This document shows positions 1-5,100 of a stretch of DNA of 6,722 nt, piece by piece. The position numbers and the translations under genes are program-made. The DNA is from Actinomyces sp. (GTDB lineage Bacteria > Actinomycetota > Actinomycetes > Actinomycetales > Actinomycetaceae): NCBI GenBank assembly GCA_018375675.1, contig JAHACW010000080.1, positions 1-6,722 of the forward strand. Direction: 5' to 3'. Every line of letters begins with the position of its first letter. Position 1 is the first letter of the stretch. Below the pieces are notes generated by a model that worked only from the letters and a program-made list of their open reading frames with translations, was not told the origin of the DNA and did not search any database.

Positions 1-1845
1 GGTCTGCGTATCGACCTGCTCGCGCGCAAGCATGTCGGTCACGTCGGAGATCTTCTTGCGCAGCGGCTGCGGGTCGATGCCGTGTTCCTTGTTATAGGCG
101 ATCTGGATCTCGCGGCGACGCATCGTCTCCGAGATGGCCTCGTTCATCGAATCTGTCATGTTGTCCGCGTACATGTGGACCTCGCCGGACACGTTTCGGG
201 CCGCGCGACCGATCGTCTGAATGAGCGAGCGAGTCGAGCGCAGGAAGCCTTCCTTGTCCGCATCGAGGATCGACACGAGAGAGACCTCGGGCAGGTCCAG
301 GCCCTCACGCAGCAGGTTGATGCCGACGAGCACGTCGAACGTGCCCAGGCGCAGCTCGCGCAGCAGCTCGACGCGGCGCAGAGTGTCGACGTCGGAGTGC
401 AGGTATTCAACCTTGACGCCGCGCTCGGCGAGGTAGGTCGTCAGCTCCTCGGCCATCTTCTTCGTCAAGGTAGTGACGAGGACACGCTCGTCGCGTTCAA
501 CGCGCACACGCACCTGTTCGAGGAGATCGTCGATCTGCCCCTCGGTGGGCTTGACGACGACAAGCGGGTCAACAAGGCCAGTCGGGCGAATGATCTGCTC
601 GACGACGCCGTCGGAGCGGTCGAGCTCGTAGGGGCCGGGGGTCGCGGACAGGTAGACGGTCTGGCCGATGCGCTGGGTGAACTCGTCCCACTTGAGCGGA
701 CGGTTGTCCATCGCGGAGGGCAGGCGGAAGCCGTAGTCGACGAGGGTGCGCTTTCGCGACATGTCTCCCTCGAACATCGCGCCGATCTGGGGCACGGTCA
801 CGTGCGACTCGTCGATAATGAGTAGGAAGTCGTCCGGGAAATAGTCCAGCAGCGTGTGCGGAGGCGTGCCGGGTCCGCGCCCGTCGATGTGGCGCGAGTA
901 GTTCTCGACACCCGAACACGAGCCGATTTCCTTAAGCATTTCGAGGTCGAAAGTCGTGCGCATGCGCAGGCGCTGCTCCTCGAGCAGCTTATTCTGGCCA
1001 CGGAACCACGCGAGGCGATCGTCGAGCTCGTCCTCGATGGAGGCGATCGCCTTCTTCATGCGCTCCTCGCCCGCCACATAGTGCGAGGCCGGGAAAAGGT
1101 ACGTGTGGTCCACGTGATCGATGACGTCGCCGGTCAGCGGATGCAGAACCGCGAGAGACTCGATCTCGTCACCGAACATCTCGATGCGGATCGCGAGCTC
1201 CTCGTACACGGGGATGATCTCGATCGTGTCTCCGCGCACGCGGAAGGTACCGCGCGTAAAGGCCATGTCGTTACGCACGTACTGCATCGCGACGAAGCGG
1301 CGCAGGAGCGCATCGCGGTCAATGATCATGCCACGCTCGAGCTCGATCATGCGGGCCACGTATTCCTCGGGCGTGCCGAGGCCGTAGATGCACGACACCG
1401 AGGAGACGACGACCGTGTCGCGCCTCGTGAGCAGCGAGTTCGTGGCACTGTGGCGCAGCCGCTCGACCTCGTCGTTGATCGAGGAGTCCTTCTCGATGAA
1501 GGTGTCCGTCTGGGGAACGTAGGCCTCGGGCTGGTAGTAGTCGTAGTAGGAGACGAAGTACTCGACGGCGTTGCCCGGCAGCAGCTCGCGGAACTCGGCC
1601 GCGAGCTGGGCGGCGAGCGTCTTGTTCGGCTCAAGGACCAGAGCGGGACGCTGCAGCTCCTCAATCAGCCAGGCCGTGGTAGCGCTCTTACCCGTGCCCG
1701 TCGCACCCATGAGGACGACGTCCTGTTCGCCGTCTCGGATGCGCGCAGCCAGCTCCCGGATCGCCTTGGGCTGGTCGCCCGACGGTGTGTAGGGAGAGAT
1801 AACCTCGAAAGGCTTATTCTGGCGGGTCACGACGTTATTACTCAC
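1..1845 (-). CDS. uvrB: UvrABC excinuclease subunit B, 3'-truncated by the window edge
   Basis: UvrB is the damage-verifying DNA helicase-like subunit of nucleotide excision repair; it is loaded by UvrA and then recruits UvrC for incision. The frame is open from the GTG at 1845 to the window edge, giving 615 residues. The family is usually about 670-700 residues, so the C-terminal UVR (UvrC-contact) motif must lie outside. Visible motifs: Walker A GATGTGKS at residues 47-54; the tyrosine-rich beta-hairpin [16 protein letters not shown] from residue 96, which in the family clamps DNA; the DESH Walker B box at 345-348; [14 protein letters not shown] from 508; and QTIGRAARN (helicase motif VI) from 543. 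All key residues are intact. It follows coaE by 86 bp in the same direction. The start is not secure: a TAG lies four codons upstream, so only GTG 1845 or GTG 1830 are possible, and the AGGAG at 1851-1847 sits 1 base from the first and 16 from the second. Confidence 0.97.
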   Translation of the reverse strand, partial: MSNNVVTRQNKPFEVISPYTPSGDQPKAIRELAARIRDGEQDVVLMGATGTGKSATTAWLIEELQRPALVLEPNKTLAAQLAAEFRELLPGNAVEYFVSYYDYYQPEAYVPQTDTFIEKDSSINDEVERLRHSATNSLLTRRDTVVVSSVSCIYGLGTPEEYVARMIELERGMIIDRDALLRRFVAMQYVRNDMAFTRGTFRVRGDTIEIIPVYEELAIRIEMFGDEIESLAVLHPLTGDVIDHVDHTYLFPASHYVAGEERMKKAIASIEDELDDRLAWFRGQNKLLEEQRLRMRTTFDLEMLKEIGSCSGVENYSRHIDGRGPGTPPHTLLDYFPDDFLLIIDESHVTVPQIGAMFEGDMSRKRTLVDYGFRLPSAMDNRPLKWDEFTQRIGQTVYLSATPGPYELDRSDGVVEQIIRPTGLVDPLVVVKPTEGQIDDLLEQVRVRVERDERVLVTTLTKKMAEELTTYLAERGVKVEYLHSDVDTLRRVELLRELRLGTFDVLVGINLLREGLDLPEVSLVSILDADKEGFLRSTRSLIQTIGRAARNVSGEVHMYADNMTDSMNEAISETMRRREIQIAYNKEHGIDPQPLRKKISDVTDMLAREQVDTQT

Positions 1846-1931
1846 GCTCCTACGCTACCGTCCAGGCACACGAGCTGCGCGCACAAAACGCACGGGTTCG
1901 CGACGAGCGTGGAGCGCCCCGGCCTCGTCAA

Positions 1932-2618
1932 TCAGTGACGGCACTCCGGGGTCAGCCAGCACTCATAGACGAGGCGCGCGACTTCCTCGAGGTCGTCGGC
2001 ACTCCCCTCGTTCTCAATCCAGATTGAGGCGATGGCTCGACGCTCCTCGGACGAGGCCTGGGCGCGGATTCGTGCACGCGCGTCCTCGGGCGCCACTCCC
2101 CTGCCCTCCAGGCGCTTGACGCGTTCCTCGACGGGTGCGTCCACGATGACGACCGCGTCGAAGCGATCCGCGTGGTCCCCTTCGATAAGAAGCGGAATGT
2201 CGTAGACCGCAAGGCTCCCCTCCGGGGCTCCGCGCAGGATCGACCACGCGCGCGCCTCAATGACGGGGTGGGTAATGGCATTGAGCCGAGCGACGCGTTC
2301 GTCGGCTCCTTCGCCTCCGAAAACCCGGGAGGCCAGGAGTGCCCGGTCCAGGCTCCCATCCTCCCTCAGCAGGTCATCCCCAAAGGCGCGCGCGACCTCG
2401 CTCAGTGTCGGCTCGCCCGGTTCGAGGATTTGCCGTGCGATAGCATCGGCGTCCGCAGTCACCGCACCCCGAGATGCGAAGACACGCGTCACTGAGGATT
2501 TACCGGAACCGATGCCCCCGCTGACCGCAATAATTCGGCGCGGTCCCTGCGTGTGAGGCGCGCCAATCGGACGAATGAGGGTCGCCGTGCAAGCCCCGCA
2601 ACTCAGAGTCGTATTCAC
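1932..2618 (-). CDS. coaE: Dephospho-CoA kinase
   Basis: CoaE phosphorylates the 3'-hydroxyl of dephospho-CoA with ATP, the last step of coenzyme A synthesis in the cytosol. Numbered from the GTG at 2618 (228 residues), the sequence shows the P-loop GGIGSGKS at 34-41, the TADADAIARQ substrate-site motif around 55-64 with both aspartates, ITHPVIEAR at about 115-123, YDIPLLIEG at about 139-147, a lid region with R-x-Q at 185-187, and the adenine-site IENEGS motif near 202-206. All these are typical of the family. Start choice: the same frame stays open to a TTG at 2666, but GTG 2618 is the last ATG/GTG/TTG codon before the P-loop and overlaps the stop of a short leader ORF as GTGA. Even so, about 25 residues precede the region where most CoaE proteins begin. 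GTG 2624 and TTG 2639 or 2666 are alternatives. It lies upstream of uvrB and diverges from brnQ. Confidence 0.95.
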   Translation of the reverse strand: MNTTLSCGACTATLIRPIGAPHTQGPRRIIAVSGGIGSGKSSVTRVFASRGAVTADADAIARQILEPGEPTLSEVARAFGDDLLREDGSLDRALLASRVFGGEGADERVARLNAITHPVIEARAWSILRGAPEGSLAVYDIPLLIEGDHADRFDAVVIVDAPVEERVKRLEGRGVAPEDARARIRAQASSEERRAIASIWIENEGSADDLEEVARLVYECWLTPECRH

Positions 2619-2662
2619 ACCCACAGGGTAGCCCGCCAATTGTTGCTTTTTGTGGTCGTCAT
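2615..2662 (-). CDS. Possible 15-codon leader ORF coupled to coaE
   Basis: Reading the minus strand, an ATG at 2662 opens a 15-codon frame, MTTTKSNNWRATLWV, ending in TGA at 2617-2615. This stop overlaps the proposed coaE GTG start (2618-2616) as GTGA, the four-base arrangement common in translationally coupled gene pairs. A TATAAC -10-like element at 2683-2678 would place the transcript start near 2671, about nine bases before the ATG, so translation could be nearly leaderless. No homology is recognised and the peptide is too short to judge by composition. It may be a chance ORF; the support is positional only. Confidence 0.3.
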   Translation of the reverse strand: MTTTKSNNWRATLWV

Positions 2663-2677
2663 GCAAGAATTGGGGCT

Positions 2678-2685
2678 GTTATAGA
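2678..2685. promoter_or_regulatory. Overlapping divergent -10 elements between coaE and brnQ
   Basis: The 8-bp stretch GTTATAGA contains a -10-like hexamer on each strand. TATAAC (2683-2678, minus, five of six matches to TATAAT) faces coaE, and TATAGA (2680-2685, plus, four of six) faces brnQ. The predicted start points would be near 2671 for coaE and 2692 for brnQ, giving short 5' leaders on both sides. No good -35 hexamer is present at 17 bp on either strand, so strength and direction are uncertain. Confidence 0.4.
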
Positions 2686-2709
2686 ACCCACACCATCGAG
2701 TGAGTAGCA

Positions 2710-4062
2710 GTGACGCAGACAGTCAATGACGATTCAGCTGGACGCTCAAGCAGCACCGCCGTCCTCATCGCGACCTCTCTGACGCTTTTCTCTATGTTTT
2801 TCGGAGCAGGTAACCTGATTTTCCCGCCGATCATGGGCGCGTCCGCGGGAACGAACTTCGCTCCCGCGATGATCGGGTTCCTCATTGGCGGCGTCGCACT
2901 GCCCGTCATCTCCATCATCACGATCGCTCTGTCGGGCACCGACATGCGCGACCTCGTGAGCCGCGCCGGCAAGTCCTTCGGGATCGTCTTTTCCGTCATG
3001 GTGTACCTGTCGATCGGTGCTTTCTACGCGCTCCCGCGTACGGGCGCAGTGTCTTTCTCAACCGCCGTCGCCCCGATCATCGGCACGAAGTCGCTGACCG
3101 CTTCGATCATCTTCAGCTTCATTTTCTTCGGCATCGCCTTCTACCTGTGCTGGAATCCCGGCACAATCATCGACAACCTCGGCAAGATCCTCACCCCAAT
3201 CCTGCTCGGGCTTCTCGTCCTCCTCGTCTTCCTATGCCTGGCGTCGCTGCCGGCTTCGCATGACGCTCCGACCGGCGAGTACGCTGCCACGCCCCTGGCC
3301 GCGGGCCTCCTCGAGGGCTACATGACGATGGACTCAATCGCGGCTCTGGCATTCGGCATCATCGTTGTCACGTCGCTCGGACACACCGGGGGCGGTATCG
3401 GGGCGAAGGTCGTGCGCCGCACGTCGACGGCGGCCATCATCGCGGGGTCCCTACTTGCGGTCGTCTACGTGGGCCTGGGACTCATCGGGCACGTGATCCC
3501 GAATGCTCAGAGCTACAGCGACGGCGCGACGCTGCTCGCGGATGCCGCCCAGATGACGATGGGCTGGCCCGGACAAATCGTTTTTGGTCTCATCGTGCTG
3601 ACGGCCTGCATGACGACGGCGGTCGGCTTGATTGCAGCAACCTCTGAATTTTTCCACCGCCTGCTCCCAGCCATTTCGTACCGCGCATGGATGATCGTCT
3701 TCACGATCATCTCCTTCGTGCTGGCATCGGCGGGACTGAGCTCGGTGCTCGCCATCGCGGTACCGATCATCACGTTCCTCTACCCCATCGCAATCACCAT
3801 CGTCTTCCTGACAATCGCGACCCACCCGCTGCGTCTGGCCACCCCGGCGCTGTGGGCGTTCCGCCTGGGCACATGGATGGCGGCGGCGTGGTCGGCTGCG
3901 ACGACGCTGGTGCACGTCGGCGTTTACCCCGAGCACATCAATTCTGTGCTCATGTGGAGCCCGCTCCAGGCGAACCAGCTTGGCTGGATCCTCCCTACGG
4001 TCATCGCGGCGGCGATCGGCGCGTGCATCGACGTGGCAGTTATCAAGCGTTCGGCTGCCTAG
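2710..4062 (+). CDS. brnQ: Branched-chain amino acid:cation symporter, LIVCS family
   Basis: This 450-residue integral membrane protein belongs to the BrnQ/LIVCS family, which takes up leucine, isoleucine and valine with Na+ or H+. The N-terminal signature FGAGNLIFPPIMGASAG (residues 31-47) is diagnostic. It is followed by a run of hydrophobic segments, roughly at 15-40, 52-74, 90-107, 112-123, 130-147, 159-180, 207-225, 240-262, 286-310, 325-344, 345-370, 384-402 and 425-446, consistent with about 12 membrane spans. There is no cleavable signal peptide, and the length matches the family. The start is GTG 2710; an in-frame TGA at 2701 excludes anything longer, and the ribosome binding site is weak. 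The gene is transcribed away from coaE and toward rpsA. Base composition resembles its neighbours, so there is no clear sign of recent transfer. The exact substrate cannot be read from sequence. Confidence 0.95.
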   Translation: MTQTVNDDSAGRSSSTAVLIATSLTLFSMFFGAGNLIFPPIMGASAGTNFAPAMIGFLIGGVALPVISIITIALSGTDMRDLVSRAGKSFGIVFSVMVYLSIGAFYALPRTGAVSFSTAVAPIIGTKSLTASIIFSFIFFGIAFYLCWNPGTIIDNLGKILTPILLGLLVLLVFLCLASLPASHDAPTGEYAATPLAAGLLEGYMTMDSIAALAFGIIVVTSLGHTGGGIGAKVVRRTSTAAIIAGSLLAVVYVGLGLIGHVIPNAQSYSDGATLLADAAQMTMGWPGQIVFGLIVLTACMTTAVGLIAATSEFFHRLLPAISYRAWMIVFTIISFVLASAGLSSVLAIAVPIITFLYPIAITIVFLTIATHPLRLATPALWAFRLGTWMAAAWSAATTLVHVGVYPEHINSVLMWSPLQANQLGWILPTVIAAAIGACIDVAVIKRSAA

Positions 4063-4083
4063 TAACAGCGTCTGAAGAGCCCG

Positions 4084-4109
4084 CGGGCGGCCGGGGCCTC
4101 CGGCGCCCG
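4084..4109 (+). terminator. GC-rich hairpin after brnQ, possible terminator
   Basis: Starting 22 bases after the brnQ stop, CGGGCG-G-CCGG (4084-4094) can pair with CCGG-CGCCCG (4100-4109) around the loop GGCCT, with one bulged G. No T-run follows on either strand, so it is not a classic intrinsic terminator; it could slow polymerase or protect the mRNA 3' end. Confidence 0.3.
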
Positions 4110-4117
4110 GAACACCC

Positions 4118-4139
4118 GTGGGGCTACAAGCAGCCCCGC
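4118..4139 (+). other. Second hairpin downstream of brnQ
   Basis: GTGGGGCT (4118-4125) pairs with AGCCCCGC (4132-4139) around the loop ACAAGC, with one G-T wobble. Again no T-run follows. It sits at the left edge of the 42-bp repeat array and overlaps the GTG that could open the repeat ORF. Confidence 0.35.
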
Positions 4140-4318
4140 CCCAAAGTTCAGGCAACGGGCATATGAAACAGGTGCCGCCTCTGCAGGCGGCGATCACCAG
4201 AAATTTGAAACCCCGGACACCGCTGCTCGCCCCTGAACAGCAGCAGTTGAAACCGACAACACCTCTGCAACCGAATAACGCACTAAAAACACCCATTTCG
4301 AACCCGCAAAGGCGATAG
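4121..4318 (+). repeat. Left array of degenerate 42-bp repeats, LKPxxPL-coding on the plus strand
   Basis: Units begin with (T/A)TGAAAC at 4163, 4205 and 4247, exactly 42 bases apart, followed by a diverged unit at 4283 that comes 36 bases later. A weak earlier unit may start at 4121. In one frame they read MKQVPPLQAAITRN, LKPRTPLLAPEQQQ, LKPTTPLQPNNA, LKTPI. The first full unit contains a perfect GCCGCC/GGCGGC hairpin (4174-4179 and 4186-4191) with outer GGTG/CACC pairing. The units share their core with the right array but lie in the opposite orientation. Confidence 0.8.
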
Positions 4319-4531
4319 TGGTTTCAACTGGCCCACCGCACAGGCCCGCAAAGGAGACGAGGGTTTCAATCCGACACAAGAAGACACGAGCAAAGGTTCC
4401 ACCGGTTTCAAGCCCACACGGGCACAAGCGAGCAAAGGCGACAGCAGTTTCACGCGAAAGATCTGCGACACCCGTGCGCAGCCATATGACCGCTCCCCAG
4501 AATAATCGCATGCAATTGGATTGGGCGACAT
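4283..4531 (-). other. Candidate small repeat-protein ORF on the minus strand
   Basis: From ATG 4531 to TAG 4283 an 82-residue frame reads through the right array, giving four 14-residue LKPxxPL(L/R) units at the C-terminal end after a non-repetitive 26-residue start. The products of the two arrays share the LKPxxPL core although they come from opposite strands. The minus frame adds Cys and Val-Gly residues where the plus frame has Gln and Asn. No ribosome binding site is evident and no function is assigned. Confidence 0.22.
4286..4453 (-). repeat. Right array of degenerate 42-bp repeats, opposite orientation
   Basis: On the plus strand GCAAAGG occurs at 4306, 4348, 4390 and 4432 and GTTTCA at 4321, 4363, 4405 and 4447, all exactly 42 bases apart. 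Read on the minus strand the four units start at 4453, 4411, 4369 and 4327 with the core TGAAAC and CCTTTGC. In one frame they give VKLLSPLLACARVG, LKPVEPLLVSSCVG, LKPSSPLRACAVGQ and LKPLSPLRVRNGCF, then TAG. The fixed cores and variable remainder suggest an old tandem array that has diverged. Confidence 0.85.
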
Positions 4532-4610
4532 TGCGAGATTGTCTGAAATCGTTGCAATTCCAATGTTGTGAGTTCATGGTCCGAAAGAGTCGTGGGGGAA
4601 TTGCATGCGA
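4506..4610. repeat. AT-richer patch bounded by a 12-bp inverted repeat
   Basis: TCGCATGCAATT (4506-4517) and AATTGCATGCGA (4599-4610) are perfect reverse complements separated by 81 bases. GCGACATTG also occurs as a direct repeat at 4525-4533 and 4607-4615. The patch is visibly richer in A and T than its surroundings. No target-site duplication flanks it and no protein is recognised inside, so it could be a remnant of a small mobile element, a regulatory region or chance. Confidence 0.45.
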
Positions 4611-4649
4611 CATTGGGGGAGCTCAGCAGCGACGTGAGTAAAGGCCGAG

Positions 4650-4861
4650 GCGAGGCCTGCGGGGTCTGGCCGAACACCGAGCCGCCGCACCCAGCCACAC
4701 ACCAGGCCCCACAGGTGTGGAGGGCGCCGGAGGGACCGGAGGGCACGGGCGGGCTTCGAGGCGCGGCGCCGAACGAAGTGAGGCCGCCTAGCCTCGCGGG
4801 CGGCCGGGTCATTCCCAGCGCCGCCCGATTGGAGGCCGCCGCGAGGCCTGCGGGGCCTGGC
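4650..4861. repeat. Pair of 21-bp GC-rich direct repeats
   Basis: The 21-base segment at 4650-4670 recurs at 4841-4861 with a single T/C difference (core GCGAGGCCTGCGGGG then CTGGC). A shorter form of its end (CGGGGCCTGGC) appears again near 4883-4893, just before the second 54-bp repeat. These are part of the repetitive GC-rich block between brnQ and rpsA; no gene is supported there. Confidence 0.6.
4750..4803. repeat. 54-bp direct repeat, copy 1, hairpin-forming
   Basis: This segment is identical over all 54 bases to 4894-4947, with starts 144 bases apart. It can fold into two stems. The first is a nested hairpin, CTTCG (4754-4758) with CGAAG (4774-4778) enclosing GGCGC-G-GCGCC (4760-4770). 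The second is GGCCGCC (4782-4788) with GGCGGCC (4799-4805). The paired hairpins in non-coding DNA recall REP-type dispersed palindromic elements. Confidence 0.85.
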
Positions 4862-4893
4862 TGCGGTGCCCGTGGGCGGTGGCGGGGCCTGGC

Positions 4894-4947
4894 CGGGCTT
4901 CGAGGCGCGGCGCCGAACGAAGTGAGGCCGCCTAGCCTCGCGGGCGG
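4894..4947. repeat. 54-bp direct repeat, copy 2, hairpin-forming
   Basis: This is the second exact copy. The CTTCG/CGAAG and GGCGC/GCGCC stems are unchanged, while the downstream stem is weaker because the base after the repeat is G instead of C. Identity ends abruptly at 4947, whereas the preceding bases are only partly similar to those before copy 1. Confidence 0.85.
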
Positions 4948-4980
4948 GCAGGCCTCGCGGCGGCCGGAGATCAGGCGGCG

Positions 4981-5008
4981 ACGCAATCAGACAAACGCAA
5001 TCAGACAA
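4981..5008. repeat. Perfect 14-bp tandem duplication
   Basis: ACGCAATCAGACAA occurs twice without a gap (4981-4994 and 4995-5008). On the minus strand it lies directly after the rpsA terminator, and its last A residues form part of the terminator T-run. Confidence 0.85.
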
Positions 5009-5046
5009 AAAAGTGGTGGCCCCCAGGAAAACCTGGGGACCACCAC
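5007..5046 (-). terminator. Intrinsic terminator of rpsA
   Basis: Read on the minus strand, a 15-bp stem (arms 5046-5032 and 5027-5013) with a UUUU loop is followed at once by six U (5012-5007). The only imperfect pair is a G-U wobble in the minus transcript but a C-A mismatch in the plus transcript. This asymmetry and the U-run show that it serves rpsA, whose stop lies 54 bases upstream. It may also limit read-through toward the brnQ side. Confidence 0.93.
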
Positions 5047-5052
5047 TCGTGC

Positions 5053-5098
5053 GTTCACTGACGTGAACTGACGAGTCGAAGCTCAGTCAGAAAGACTG
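5053..5098. other. Two small hairpins in the rpsA 3' untranslated region
   Basis: GTTCAC (5053-5058) pairs with GTGAAC (5063-5068) around TGAC, and CAGTC (5084-5088) pairs with GACTG (5094-5098) around AGAAA. Both lie between the rpsA stop and its terminator. They could be structural elements of the mRNA 3' end, or chance. Confidence 0.35.
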
Positions 5099-5100
5099 GT

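Larger units (their letters stand above)
4118..4318 (+). other. Candidate small repeat-protein ORF on the plus strand
   Basis: From GTG 4118 (or ATG 4163) to TAG 4318 an open frame of 66 (or 51) residues reads through the left 42-bp array. It is rich in Pro, Gln, Asn and Thr, with LKPxTPL repeats and no hydrophobic segment. No good ribosome binding site is visible before either start and no family is recognised. It may be non-coding DNA that happens to be open in this frame. Confidence 0.25.

Noticed and set aside
1872..1915. Possible SOS (LexA) box upstream of uvrB
   Set aside because: A GAAC and a GTT half-site can be found near 1886-1900, but they are six bases apart rather than four and the outer bases do not match the actinobacterial consensus.
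856..1938. Long plus-strand ORF of 360 codons opposite uvrB and the uvrB-coaE gap
   Set aside because: It is antisense to strongly conserved UvrB codons, resembles no family, and is expected from high-GC codon bias.
3451..4296. Minus-strand ORF of 281 codons opposite the brnQ 3' half
   Set aside because: Arg- and Asp-rich product antisense to a clear membrane protein; its N-terminal part merely reads the left repeat array in the other direction.
4205..4453. CRISPR array suggested by repeated GTTTCAA/TTGAAAC motifs
   Set aside because: The units are only 42 bp with short conserved cores, the sequence between cores is itself partly conserved, orientation flips in the middle, and no cas genes are in the window.
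4568..5071. Plus-strand ORF of 167 codons across the GC-rich repeats
   Set aside because: The first 26 residues look helix-like, but the rest translates the 21-bp and 54-bp repeats and even the rpsA terminator, so it is not a believable protein.
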